A stretch of DNA of 64,000 bases from Protula sp. h YS-2021 (GCA_949752745.1 OX457031.1:53164303-53228302); one strand, 5' to 3'. Shown: positions 33,401 to 45,082, counted from the stretch's first letter. Notes: generated by a model from the letters alone, not told the origin. Numbers and translations: made by a program.

Positions 33401-34464
33401 TATACAGCCAAACTTATGATGCCTTGATATTTTGGTGCCCATCGCACTGCCATTAAACTCGTTTAAAACCACCAAGACACTCTATTCTGCATTATAGAAG
33501 CCCGTGACTGATCTTAGGAGACACCAACATATGTTTTCGGTTTTCTTTGACACAGCTAATATTAGACAGGAAATTTTGGTATCGATCGAAAATTTTTAAA
33601 ACAAAGTTAAAAAATAAAATAAATAAATAAATGAATACGAATTGCTACACAGCAGATCTAGTTATCCCTAGTAATATCATATCCGATTGCGCAAAGAGTG
33701 CCTTAAGGGATCAAGCCAGAACCAAAATACTTGATGTTGGCTCCCATTATATTAAAGAAATGGTTCCACTACCCAATAAGGAGGACTCGGATTACATAAA
33801 GCACGAACGTGAGTCGTTTTTTGTCATTTCTTTTTCAAAATTACCAAAATCAAGCAACTGCAGCAATGTGAGTTGGAATGCGTTGGTTCAGGCATGTAAC
33901 AAGCCGTCCCCCAGAGAACTATAATTCCAGAGTGTACCTATAAGACATCCCTAGCTTAAGACCAGCCACACTTTGGATAGACCCAACAAGGCAAGATACA
34001 GGCATTCCTATTGCTACAGCATAATTGCAGGCAATGATAGGAAGGGATGTAGACCAGCAAGCTGCGTGGTGGGAAGAAGAAGAAGAAGAAAAAAAAAGAA
34101 GAAGAAGAAGAAGAAAGAAGAAGAAGAAGAAGAAGAAGAAGAATCGAGCTGGAGCTTTAGTTGCTATTTTCTTGCAGGCATTGTGATACATATATGGATG
34201 GGAGTTGCAACGTTACATCTTGCATGTGTTTCTTTTTGACTGAATAGACTGTACAATTAACAATGACTGCTTATAACTTTAAACACTAGAATTATTTGTA
34301 GATATATGACAGTTGCATGCAAACTGTGGAACCTGACAAAGTGATATTTCCGGCAGTTTCGATGCTACCTATTTCAGTTAAGTACTTTGTAAACTGCCAA
34401 AAACATTAAGCCAATTTCTGAAGTGGCATGTTTCATTTTAGATTTAACAGATTGCCTGAAATAC
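33401..34464. other. Gene-free stretch with GAA tract
   Basis: A plus-strand 97-codon ORF (33631-33924) has no recognisable domain. Its segment 33688-33745 (GATTGCGCAAAGAG.GCC) recurs at 38460-38518, in keeping with the segmental duplication. No gene is called. Confidence 0.5.
34074..34143. repeat. (GAA)n microsatellite
   Basis: Purine tract of AAG triplets with one A-run interruption. It creates spurious Glu/Lys-rich and Ser/Phe-rich ORFs. Confidence 0.95.
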
Positions 34465-35180
34465 AAACAACGATGAAGTTGGCTTGTTGCCTTGCATTTC
34501 TGCTTGAAAACTTGTTACAACGTCTACTCAGGGTAATGTTAGTAGGGTTGGCCATGAAGATATTCCACTGTTATGGCAAATTCTATTCATATATTCTTGG
34601 ATCGGTTGTTATTGAAAATGTGCATGAAATTTGTCATAAAATAGTATGTATTTTTGTTTTTATCTTTTTGGCGAACGTCGGTAGGTGGGATATGTTCGTT
34701 ATTATAAATGTCCATTGTGTTAACACCCACAGTCCATCTCTTAAAAACATTGACTTTCAATTGCATTCGAGTGAATAGTTGTAATTCTCGAGCTTTATGC
34801 ACACATGAGTACTGATATGAATTGCAATTTATACCAATTTTAGCATCCCAACTAAATATGTTTATTACAAGTTATGATACCTGTTTGTGGTCAATGATTG
34901 TGTAATTAAAGTGTAATTACTGACAAAATGTGGCAAACCTGATACCTTTAATTATTGTAAACCTAAATATTATCTAATATTTCATATAAAATAAAGATAC
35001 AAAAGTAGAAATATCTTTTTATAAGGCGGAAAACATGGCTCAGAGAACTAATATCTTCGAAAATCAACGCAGTATATCAATGCATCAACGATTAAAGTAG
35101 TACCGCAAGTGACATGCATGCCGAACGCTCTCTGTGGACCATTTTATCATATCATTTAGAGGTTTCAAAGGCTTCAAAAA
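34465..35180. repeat. Segmental duplication block, right copy (pairs with 30265-31140)
   Basis: Same order of blocks as the left copy, ending just before the tRNA-derived SINE-like sequence at 35185. With the peptide gene copies and their 5' flanks, it shows that a ~4-kb unit was tandemly duplicated. Confidence 0.8.
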
Positions 35181-35183
35181 AGG

Positions 35184-35262
35184 GTTCCTGTAGCTCAGTT
35201 GGTAGAGAGTCAGTCTATTCATCAAGACGTACTGAGTTCGACTACCGTTAGCGGCGCTAGCA
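35184..35262 (+). repeat. tRNA-derived SINE-like head
   Basis: Contains an A-box-like TAGCTCAGTTGGTAGAG and, about 35 bp later, a B-box-like GAGTTCGACTACC, the two internal promoter elements of tRNA genes. The first bases do not pair with the end as an acceptor stem would, so this is a tRNA relic or SINE head, not a working tRNA gene. Confidence 0.6.
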
Positions 35263-36019
35263 ATGTTAATGGTTTTGGGTAAATTGAATTTAAATTGAAT
35301 TTATTTTTAATTTGCCTGTACAGAATTTCAACTAAATTTGGTTTGAAGCTTGAACGTGAAACGAACGCATTATGGCCATGTTTTGGTGACATTTTACCAG
35401 AGTTCGAAGTACAAGGGGGCCCCTGGGTCAAAAAACCCCTGTTTTCACGTCTGACCCCCAACTTTTCAAAGCTGGAGATCCGAAGTTTTTCATTAAAATC
35501 CTCCATTTATGGAAAGACCCCCTGCTTCTAAAAGATGGGGGTCCGGAGGATCCCCTGTTTTTTTCAAACAAAGGTAGAAGACTGCCTTGGACAAAAGGGG
35601 AAGGTAACTATAAGAAATTTTAAACTGCGGGTCTCTGAGTTGCTTGTGGACACAATAACTAGAGTTTGATTAAATGATCCATGTGTACGTTATGACTATC
35701 ATGCACTTGCGCAAAATTTTCTAGATAGTAGATAAATTAGATAGTATCCCAAAGAAAGGCATTATAGCACTTGGGTACAGCGGCTTGCTGATAACCAAAT
35801 GTTCTGAATTCTCACCAAAGAATGGACAGTAACATCTTTATGCCCTGATGCGACTTTCAGGAGTGGTATAATAAATAATTTGGATATGCCCGTCCGTCGA
35901 GCCGTCCGTCTGCTGTCATGTGCGTCATGCTTTTGTGCACACCATATCCCAAGTTTGGATTGACGGATTTCAACCAAAATTGGTAGAAGAATGGTAGGTA
36001 AAGACACTTGACCAACATT
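35263..36019. other. Repeat-like stretch without genes
   Basis: The segment at 35320-35560 is rich in CCCC runs and carries no coding signal. The segment 35870-36035 (GTCCGTC repeats, then CATATCCCAAGTTTGGATTGACGG, then TTTCAACC.AAATTGGTAGAA) has the style of a dispersed molluscan repeat. I infer mobile-element debris. Confidence 0.4.
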
Positions 36020-36540
36020 TGTTTCACATATTTAGTTTTTCGATCTGATGACATACGTTTGATCTTATGGCACAAATATGATTTGATAACACAACTATCT
36101 TCTTATAACAGAGGTATTATCTGATGAGAAAACTATGATCTGATGATACGACTACGATCTACGATCTTATAACATAACTATTATCTGATGGCACAGCTAT
36201 GATCTGATGTCACAGCTATGATCTGATAACACAGGTTTGATTTGATGGCACAACTGTGATCTGATGATACAGCTTTGATCTGATGGCACAGCGATGACCT
36301 GATGGCACAGCTTTGATTTGATGGTACACCTGTGAACTGATAACATGGCTATGATCTGATGATAAAGCGATGATCATGACACAGCTGTGATCTTATGGCA
36401 CAGCTGTGATCTGATGGCACAGCGATGATCTGATGGCACAGCTGTGATCTGATGGCACAGTTATGATCGGATAACACGGCTATGATCTGATGATACATCT
36501 ATGATCTGATGAGAAAGGCATGATTTGTATGATTTTCAGC
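36020..36540. repeat. 19-bp minisatellite, second array
   Basis: About 26 units of the same 19-mer as at 22134-22530 (CAGCTATGATCTGATGGCA with variants), again just 3' of a peptide gene copy (C). Confidence 0.9.
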
Positions 36541-36815
36541 CATATTGTGTTTGAAACAGCTTTCTTGTGATGAAGATGACATGAGTAAAGCTGATTGGTT
36601 TGATGAAACAGCTATGATCTGATGAATCAGCCATCTTGTGAAGACGATGACACGAATAAAGCTGATTGATTTCATGAGACAGCTATGATCTGATGAATCA
36701 GCCATCTTGTGAAGACGATGACACGAGTAAAGCTGATTGATTTCATGAGACAGCTATGGTCTAATGAATCAGCCATGTTGTGAAGACGATGACACGAGTA
36801 AAGCTGATTGACACC
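36536..36815. repeat. 71-bp higher-order repeat, about 3.5 units
   Basis: Each unit joins one CAGCTATGATCTGATGAAT minisatellite unit to ~52 bp containing CAGCCATCTTGTGAAGACG, ATGACACGA.TAAAGC and TGATTGATTTCATGA. Unit starts are near 36607, 36678 and 36749. It extends to the 3' end of gene C, so the minisatellite and gene terminus were amplified together. Confidence 0.85.
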
Positions 36816-36834
36816 ATTTACGTGGTTTTATTCA

Positions 36835-37482
36835 TCAGATTAATATCAACTGAGGCCATATATTTTTTTGACAATTGCCACATGTTAGAAAGCCAATACA
36901 CTCACATCCGGATGGACAGCCAGCTATTCCACACATGGGATTCTGTGTAGAATTGCAATGGCACTCACCTTTAATGCAATCACATCCGGATCCACAGTAG
37001 ATCACAACAGAAGGATTCATCCCACTCATTTCTGGTACAAACTTGTTGTGATTCATTCTTTCATTTAATAACATCTATGTCATACTGTCACACCTCTGCC
37101 CACGTAAATAATAATAACAATGAATTAAATGTCACAGAGTAAAAACATTTTTCGCATGCACTTTTTCTGGGATTATTATTATTAATATCGACCTTTCGCG
37201 TAGAAACTAAAATGCTTTTACATTAAAGATATGATTAAGATAAAGGGTTTATAACAAATAACTGGAAACAAAAAACGTCTAAAGTTAATGAAACAAATTA
37301 GACTCAATCTACACTGACGGAAAAAAACTTAAAATAAATAATAATAATCACAGCCTGTTACACTCCCACACCTTTATGATGTTATAACTTCCCTATATAG
37401 CAAAACAAAAAACAAGAAGACAGCCGTCACCTGAAGCACGGCTGGTAAAAACAGACATTACCGCTATAGCTACAAACAACAT
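36835..37482 (-). CDS. Small secreted cysteine-rich peptide gene, copy C (two exons, start of exon 2 uncertain)
   Basis: Exon 1 at 37431-37482 (52 bp) encodes a signal peptide (MLFVAIAVMSVFTSRAS) and ends CAG before a GTGAC donor. Exon 2 runs to a stop at 36835. Using the AG at 37032-37033 keeps the frame and gives 82 residues, but its pyrimidine tract is weak. Upstream AGs lead to stops. The frame carries CGSGCDCIKGECHC and a C-terminal block CGIAGCPSGCECIGFLTCGNC. The first four-cysteine block of copy B is absent or decayed here. The gene may still be expressed in shortened form or may be newly dying. Function is unknown, as for B. Confidence 0.5.
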
Positions 37483-38579
37483 CGTTTCTTTCAATCTTTC
37501 GCCCTGCTTCTTAGCTCAATAGTAGAAAACTGTAAATGAATTTCTTATAATAGTAAAATCTACACTTGGTGAGGGAAAAAGTAACTAAATACTTAAGTTC
37601 AAATTTGTGCTTTATGAGTATAAAAATGGACTAAGTACCTGAATGAAATTATACAAAGCTCGTAACATTATCGCAAGCGAACAGATGAAAAATTACTTAT
37701 AAAATTTATATCCGTAATTTTACTTGATGTGTTGCTTATACGTGTATATGTCTTCTCCACTTGTTTCTAGGCATCTGATTTAAAACATGTGAAGTGTCTC
37801 AAAAATCGAATATGCATAACTGATGCATTATTGGAGAAAACGCCCTCACTTTTATTCATCAAAGAAATTTGATAAATAGAAACAGGCAGACTTTTAAAAG
37901 AAAATCCGTATTATTCATATTGCAACCCATAGTGACTTAAATGGAGATTTTTTTTACAGATTTATTGTTTAAAATCCTTCGAAGTGTGTAACATATGAGC
38001 ATAATTTCAATGGAACGACGAAGTAAATCTGGACAGCAAAAATATTGATACACTGATATTTCTGTTTGATTACAAAGTTATTCAGCACGTTTCCTAAACA
38101 GAACACACCCTATAGATTAAGCAGACGTCTATTTAATTCATATTTGTATTTTGGGGGCACATGACATCTTGCAGATACAACAGGTGTGTAAATGGTTCTA
38201 TTTAAAATATAGGGGCCCATGGCACCTTTTACATTAAATAGACCTCTCTTTAATCCTACTTATTTTGGTTGGCCCATAATTCCGCGTATATTAAAAAGAT
38301 GTCTTTTTTATTCTCTTTTTATATTGTTAAAGCATGAATTACTCCAAGCATAATTTATGTACATAGCCTTAAACCACAATTTCAATTTAATATTGGTAAT
38401 ATAAAAGAACGAATTGTTAAACACCTGATCCACTTACGCATCTCTTTATATCAACTTCGATTGCGCAAAGAGCGCCGTCAGGAATCAAACAACAACCAAA
38501 AATACTTGTTATCGAATAGCGCTGATAATAGGCTGTGTATCTTTATATCTTATATCTGTCGAGATATAGTCTTCAAGTA
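37483..38579. other. Upstream flank of peptide gene C
   Basis: The segment 37690-38000 is a diverged copy of the 366-bp unit upstream of gene B (TATATCCGTAATTTTACTTG, then GATGCATTATT, then AAATAGAAAC). The segment 38460-38518 matches 33688-33745. No gene is seen. Confidence 0.6.
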
Positions 38580-38965
38580 TGAGTTTGTTAGTTGATTACG
38601 TTCTTTCTGGAAAAATTCTAGAAATATATTGAACAGCGTAGGTGGATACCAGTGTTCCTGATTTCAGACCTATATTTACTGTGGACCACTTGGTGAGCTG
38701 CCCATCTGTGATAATTACGGCGTACTCAATTTCGTTGCACAACGATTCTCTTATGCGAACAATTTTTTTAGTCTACGCCAAACTATAAATATGGCGTCTA
38801 CAGTGCTTCCACCAGGTTTGAAGCCAAACTGGCTCTTTCTTGTGGGTGCCTCTGTTTTCATATTCATTCGATTGAGCATAAATCTGCTGAATACTTTACC
38901 GGAATAGAGAGAAGTGATATTAGTGAAATTGAACATTTGTAAGAAATTGTTGCTTGTCATAAAAA
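38580..38965 (-). pseudogene. Non-LTR retrotransposon RT fragment
   Basis: Minus-strand trace beginning FTNITSLYSGKVFSRFMLNRM at about 38900 with SQFGFKPGGSTVDAIF at about 38820-38850, both typical RT blocks. After a frame change comes PPTLFNIFLEFFQKER at about 38600-38650, matching the usual LSPTLFNIFLE block. It is a short, dead piece of a family other than LINE copies 1 and 2. Confidence 0.75.
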
Positions 38966-39623
38966 TTACGAATTTTCCAGGAGGGGATTTTATATTGTAT
39001 CATGTTGTTACATTATACATTAAATTGTGTGGTTAAACCCCTGTCCTCATTTATGCTGTATGAATAATAAACATTGAAAGTAATTTCATTCGAGACAGGT
39101 AATACAAATCCCAAAGCTAATGTGTTAGTAATAATAGTAGTAATAATAATAATAATAACAATAATTCAGTTTCTGATCGCAGAAATCACCGCTGTCTATG
39201 ACCACATGGATTATAAAGCATTACGCTTGTCTGGTTTGTATGGATGATTCTAAAGTGAACTATTACCACCAAGACCCAGCATTTGACGTTCTGGAAGAGC
39301 ATCTATCCTCAGACTTGCAAACCCTGCTACATTCCTCAAGGCATTTAAATGAATTCCTCAAGGCTTCTGAATTTAAACTTGTAAACAATGGCCAGATAAT
39401 CCATCTATCCATCCAAAGTTAGCGGTGTTTTATCCTGAAACAATTAACTGAGAGTAAGAATAATTTATTATCGTTATCCAATTTTAATTTATATGTGCGA
39501 ACTGCTCATTTGGTTACACTGAATGACACAGTCATTGAATGCCATGATTTATTTGTGATCGTTCGTGAGCAGTGTATTATGTTTAATTAAAAGTGACACT
39601 TTATTTGTATTGGGGGCGAAGTG
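38966..39623. other. Gene-free stretch with AAT microsatellite
   Basis: A (TAA)n run lies at about 39125-39167. The plus-strand 74-codon ORF at 39198-39422 has no recognisable features. No gene is supported. Confidence 0.5.
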
Positions 39624-39751
39624 GTTTAAGTACGATAAACCAGTCAAAGTCGTTGATTCGCGAAACATAATACATTGAGGGTGACTGCGCCACCCTCAAT
39701 ATATTATTTTCACGAATCCACTCCTTTTCGTGGTTTATCTATAACTTAAAC
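39624..39751. mobile_element. Foldback / palindromic MITE-like element
   Basis: The arms 39624-39683 and 39691-39751 are imperfect inverted copies around a 7-base loop. The inner part TTGAGGGTG / CACCCTCAA is perfect; outer parts (GATAAACCA / TGGTTTATC and GTTTAAGT / ACTTAAAC) also match. The transcript or single strand would form a ~60-bp hairpin. No ORF. It may be a short foldback transposon. Confidence 0.7.
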
Positions 39752-40329
39752 ATCTACAGATTAAGATTTCTTTTGTGTGTGGTGTGTATTAAATTTTACG
39801 AACACACTGCCAACTAAACATAATACACACCCTTGAAAAGGTGATACGAGTAGACGCAATGTTCAGAGACATTTGCCCAGTTGTCATAAATTGATTATGG
39901 GTTTTATAGTCCGTTTTTTTTAACTGTCAATCCTCGGAATGTCCAGAGATCTATCAACTTTTCGCACTGGGTGTACATGATTTTGTAGTAATAATTTGAG
40001 TTCACTTTAGAACTATGCCTACATAGCACATGCTGCTGTTACAGATGCGATTTACAATATGAATGGTGAATAGGGACAAGCTGACCTTTTCTAAAGATTT
40101 TTTATTTAAATTGTAATATTTCAACGAATGGTCTTGGCAAGTAGTAATGTGGTAAGGTTACCCAGCTAGAACCGCAATATAAACATAAAATCTTTTACTA
40201 TCACTGAGCCTATTTCAAATTGGGAATGCCATCTCCATCACTCACATGATATTTTAGTTCAATTATACGGTGTATATCAATGTTCATAACATGAGCATAT
40301 TTTTGAACTGCGCCTTAACAAATGAAAGA
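39752..40329. other. Gene-free stretch
   Basis: AT-rich; no ORF, repeat or signal that I can support. Confidence 0.4.
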
Positions 40330-40990
40330 CTAGAGCTCTTGGCTGCACCTTGAACATTACCACATCGAAATCGACACTACATTGACATCATCACAACACG
40401 ACCCCACAATGAGATTGACACCACATTGATATTGTCGTCACATCGGAATCGATACCACATTGACATCATCACAAGACGACCCAACGGTGAGATCAACACC
40501 ATATTAAGATCGTCAACAGATCGAGACAGACACTACATTATTGTGATAGTTGCCACATCGAGTCATAGCCCCAGTCCGGATCTTGGCAAGAGATTGAGTG
40601 ATCACATCGTTATCATGGCCACATCGTGCTCATGTTCATAAACACATCATGATTGCAACTGCATCGTGATCCTTTCTACATGGTGATCAAAGGCGCATCG
40701 TGATCGTGACGTTTTCGTGTTCACATTCGTGACGGGATCATGGCCGTAACGTGATCATGACGCCCTTCTGATTATAACCACTTCGTGATCGTGACGTCAT
40801 TGTGAACAGAGCCATATCGCGATCATAATCATATCGTGATCACAACCGCATCGCTGTCATGACGTCATCGTGATAATGGCCGCATCATAATTGTGGCGAC
40901 ATTGTAATCATAGTTACATTGGTATCATGATTAAATTGAAGTCATGGCCACATCGGAAGCATCTCGTACTTTGGATTTTGGCCACAACGT
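40330..40990. repeat. Degenerate ~17-bp minisatellite (ATCGTGATCATGGCCAC type)
   Basis: ATCG or ATTG recurs about every 17 bases, usually in the frame ATCGTGATCATGACCAC. It is best preserved at 40790-40960 and degraded at the left. A few more units appear at about 47605-47660. It creates the illusion of short ORFs. Confidence 0.75.
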
Positions 40991-41450
40991 GGTCCTTGCA
41001 ATAAACCTTGCGCAATATTTATTATTTTTTCGGTCATTACAGTGCTATTTATATTTCTGTAGAGAGTAAACCCTCAAATCTCATTCTTTTCTTGTAAGTT
41101 GCCTAGTAACGTCCTCCTTAGCCGAATACTTCAAATCGATCAGAACAATTACTTTTATTTAGCAACGTATAAGTTGATGCCAAGTCACAAAGCATTTTAA
41201 AAATCTTGCTAAGAGCGGTGCACGTCGGATAACAAACCTGAACAAAATTACTAATTGAACATTCAATAAAATTCACATCTTTATTTTGAAACAGGTGTTA
41301 AAATCAGTCCTACTGTAAGTCTTATTCTTTGAAGAATAACTGGATAACATAACATTAAGCTACTATGTGGCTTAGCAAAGAAAATATGCGCTATATCAAC
41401 ATGTTTAAATGTCCTATTACATATATATTTCTTTGTACGTGGATCTCTCA
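40991..41450. other. Gene-free stretch
   Basis: No supported feature. The 147-codon minus-strand ORF that covers 41281-41724 is dominated by the foldback element at 41451-41614. Confidence 0.4.
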
Positions 41451-41614
41451 GCATGTAATAAAAAAGTAATACTTCATGATGAGTGCGTACAATATTGTTT
41501 TTTTGCCTGAAGGCGCACGGCCCTGAAGGGGAATCCATACGCGTCCGTAGGCTGAAGGCAAAAAAAAACAATATTGGTAAGCACTCGTCGTGATGCATTA
41601 CATTTATAACATGC
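41451..41614. mobile_element. Foldback element, ~58-bp arms
   Basis: Arm 41451-41508 (GCATGTAATAAAAAAG to CAATATTGTTTTTTTGCCT) is inverted at 41557-41614 (GGCAAAAAAAAACAATATTGG to TTATAACATGC). The ~48-bp loop itself contains short inverted pieces around GAAGG. A single extra copy of the arm tip GCATGTAATAAA occurs at about 42168. Confidence 0.7.
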
Positions 41615-42813
41615 CTATTTCTGCCATACTTTTCCAATTTTGTGTTCAGTCGAAAGGATGCGTAATCGGTACTGCGGTCAGCGAGTTTTGATTTCGACCC
41701 CGTTTCTTTTGCTTGACCAATCAAAATCTACTAAGTGCATTTCAGTGATACAGGTTCCACCAATCAAAATCGAGACTGTTTACTACGAACATTTCGAAAG
41801 TTTTACGTTTTCGCTTGTTTTTGGCTTATTTAACCAGTTATAACGTGCACACACGACTGTAACTTGATAATAAATATACACCTTAGAAATACACTCAAAA
41901 TGAGCTCAAAATTATTTACAGAGATGTTTCTATTCTATGTATGTTTGGCAGTATATTTCACAGAGTGTATGTCATGTTATATTAAATAAAAATGAGGAGA
42001 ACCGCGTCTCTGTCATTAGAAAATTTACCCACTTTTCTTTCCTTTCAAAACCGACAACACGTGGTTCTTTTACTGTCATGAATCTGCCTACAGTGGGTCG
42101 GGCAAATCTGCATAACAATACGTACCCGTTCGTTTTTTTCTATCATTTCTGTGTAAGCGGACTTCTAAGCATGTAATAAATAAAACATAAGCTCAGAGCT
42201 TTCACAAATTAAAACATTGCTTTATTTACCGTCATCAGATCCCAATTATTTACAATTATTTCATATTGTTGTTAGGTAATTAATTCCATAAATAACCCCG
42301 AATAACATTTAAAACGACTCGAAAAGTTACTAAGAAAGGCTGAGATTGTTAAATAAAAATATATTTAATACAGGAGGAAAACATAATATTTAAAATCAAA
42401 GATTTGTTTGTATCTAAAATAAAGTGGCAACGAAAATAATCCGTTTTGGCTCAGAACGTTGCCTAGCCAGAAGAAATTACATTAAATTACATTACATTAA
42501 ATTTTCATAACATAAATTATAAGCAATCTTCATTAAAACTGGTAAAAAGTCGATTGTTTATTTTGTGACAAAAATTTTCATCCTTTCAGCTGGAAAAGCT
42601 TTGACCTAAAAGGACTACTGGAGCGTTATTTTCATGGACACCTTACTTTTACACTACTTATTTGTAGAACCGATATTTTTCATATGAGAAGCATGAGAAA
42701 CGCAGTTGCACCAACAGTGATCTTAAATTAAGAAGTGTAAATTATTCAAATGCAAATTAAAAACCCTTACTACGTAAATTACTCGCTGTTTCACACACAC
42801 ACTATCTCTCTCG

Positions 42814-42885
<72 letters not shown>

Positions 42886-44064
42886 CTCTGTGTGTATGTA
42901 TGTCTGTATAAATGTATGTATGTATGTATGTGTGCATGTGTGTGTATGTCTGTATGACTAAATGAATCAATGACTGAATCAATCAATCAATCAATGAAGG
43001 AATGTATGTCAAGTCCGGAATTTATAAAACAGGACCGTTTGTCTGCAAAACTGTTTGTCCCACGACTCTGAAATCTTGTACAACTTAATTTTAACCGGAG
43101 ACTTAACAATGTTTTTTGCAGAAGAAAACTGCAATAAAATTACACATAATACTGCAAAAAAGTTGCTTTCATACGTCATTGGTTAACGCGCTCCCGATTG
43201 CTAGACATGTCTAATCTTTACACAGAGTGACGGTCTTTGTGTCTTTGGCTACAAATCACAACCCTATGTCAGTCAAGGTGTTGAAGATCCAAATTAAGAC
43301 TTTATTGCAATATTCAAGACTAAGTATGTCTCAGCTCCGGAATTACGCTACCAACTATTGGACCGTTATGATTAAAAAACTATAAGTGCTTTTCCAAAAT
43401 ATATACAACTGCCGATGTTTATTAGTCTAGAACCAAAACCTTCCTCCGGCACTTACACATGAATGAATGAATGAACAATATCCTTCATTCAGTAATATAT
43501 GTGAAAAAGCAGTAGAATGTAAAATCGATGTTCCAGCCTTGCAATTATGCTTTGCTTTGCGTTGGATTGCAATGATGCAATTCCCAGCTTTTTGTATGTA
43601 CCCACTGCTAACGCTTTCTGTGTGGGATGTGGCGTATACAGGAGACAATGCAAGGTGGAAAGCGAATTAAATACTAGAAGCTCATACAAAATTAAAACGC
43701 AAAACTAGAACCTCACTTCGCTAGCGAAATGTTAAACACCTGATAAAAATTAAAACGCAAAAATACTTCCTTCAATGGGTTATTTCTTGAATAATATATT
43801 GCAAACAACACAGCTTGAATACGTCTTATAAGCCGAGTAGTGTTTGGTTGTTGTTGACTTAAAGTTTCATTGACTGGTCAGGCATACGCCTTGTTATCTA
43901 ATTACGCAGTGAGAGCTCACACAAAGCTCACTGAGCAAATGTGTATCCTGTGCCGTCGTTAAATGCTACGCATTTACTTGCAAAATACACTCTTTTCACA
44001 TAGCGTTTTAACAAAGAAAACGAAATAAAAGACGAAAATAAAAAGTGACATGCACATGTTCAGA
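41615..44064. other. Gene-free stretch with CT microsatellite
   Basis: About 2.4 kb without a supported gene. It holds a long (CT)n/(TC)n tract and TGTA-rich simple sequence (42795-42960), plus AATGA/AATC repeats near 42960-43000. Overlapping short ORFs on both strands at 43427-43689 have no features. Confidence 0.5.
42800..42890. repeat. (CT)n microsatellite
   Basis: Nearly pure CT dinucleotides, flanked by TGTATG repeats to about 42960. It gives spurious Glu/Arg repeat ORFs on the minus strand. Confidence 0.95.
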
Positions 44065-44160
44065 TCAAGCTATTCGTAAGTCCCAAGTTTCATGGTCGTA
44101 GGGCCCATAGTGTCAAGCTCTTCATAAGTCCCAAGTTTGATGTTCGTAGGGCCCATAGTG
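44065..44160 (+). repeat. 48-bp tandem duplication
   Basis: Two units, 44065-44112 and 44113-44160, sharing TCAAGCT.TTC.TAAGTCC and GTAGGGCCCATAGTG with a few substitutions. Confidence 0.85.
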
Positions 44161-44215
44161 TCAGAGAAGAAGAAGACACAAAAAATCGGAAAAAGTGTCA
44201 AGAAGAAAAAAACAG

Positions 44216-44342
44216 GACGAATTTTGCTCGCACAAATTCATATAACCCTTGCAAGCCAAAGGCTTGTCAAGTGTTTAAAAAGACGAATTTTGCTCGCACA
44301 AATTCATATAACCCTTGCAAGCCAAAGGCTTGTCAAGTGTTA
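44216..44342 (+). repeat. 66-bp tandem duplication
   Basis: Two nearly identical units beginning GACGAATTTTGCTCGCAC at 44216 and 44282 and ending GGCTTGTCAAGTGTT. Probably recent slippage or unequal exchange. Confidence 0.9.
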
Positions 44343-44536
44343 ATAAAGGAAAGCAATTTTGTTTCTTTCTTTTTTGGAGAATATAAATAGTAATCCTTTG
44401 ATGTGACTATTAGAAGTAGTAAACGCTTTAACTGCAATAACAAAAATGACAGCATTAAAAGTTTAAACTATTGCTATTAAAATCGATACAGTTGGAATTT
44501 CTATTTCATTTTTGTTGAAGTTTACCCAGCAGGCAA

Positions 44537-44812
44537 AATGACGTCTTTAAGACGTCGATAAGACGTAATTTTTGGACCAACATGACGTCTTTAAGACGTC
44601 TGAAAAAGGTGGATTTTGCAACAAAAACGGACGTCCTTTTTGAGACGTAAAAAAGACGTCGTCTTAAGACCTGAAAAGAACGTCCTGTTTGGACGTAAAA
44701 AAGACGTCGTTTTGGACGTCTTTAAGACGTCTATAAAAGGTCGATTATGCAACAAAAACGGACGTCTTTTGGAGGACGTGAAAAGACGTCTTTTTCGGGC
44801 GTGTTTACCACA
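44537..44812. repeat. GACGTC-rich subterminal array
   Basis: At least ten occurrences of GACGTC or GACGT in about 275 bp, many inside the palindrome GACGTCTTTAAGACGTC. A longer unit of ~125 bp is visible: GTCT..AAAAGGT.GAT, then GCAACAAAAACGGACGTC, at 44598-44640 and 44726-44770, with a partial third at 44812. Confidence 0.85.
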
Positions 44813-45082
44813 TCTGAAAAAGGTCGATTCCGCAATTTTTCTGAGTCTGATGCCAATTATATAGACGTCTGCTTGGGAAATAAAATTAGATTAAACACAA
44901 GAAAATACAATATTGTAGCTTTATACAATTGTATTGCGTTGAATATATAATCAAAAAAATGCTCTAGCAATAAAAATCCTGTCCTTGAAGCTGACCTGAA
45001 TTACCATTCTTTTGCCCGAACACACAAACACATAAAAACGCACGCTGCTGTCTTACTAAATGCGCATTAAATCACAAGGTGC

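Noticed and set aside
33631..33924. 97-codon plus-strand ORF as a gene
   Set aside because: No domain; part of it recurs non-coding at 38460-38518.
34074..34143. Lys/Glu-rich and Phe/Ser-rich ORFs
   Set aside because: Translation of the GAA microsatellite.
35184..35262. Functional tRNA gene
   Set aside because: A- and B-box-like motifs are present, but the acceptor ends do not pair and the anticodon arm is not convincing; treated as a tRNA-derived repeat.
36020..36815. CRISPR-like array
   Set aside because: Same 19-bp minisatellite plus a 71-bp higher-order unit; no spacers and no cas genes.
41281..41724. 147-codon minus-strand ORF
   Set aside because: Runs straight through a foldback element; no recognisable protein.
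42723..42986. Glu/Arg-repeat ORFs
   Set aside because: Translation of the CT microsatellite.
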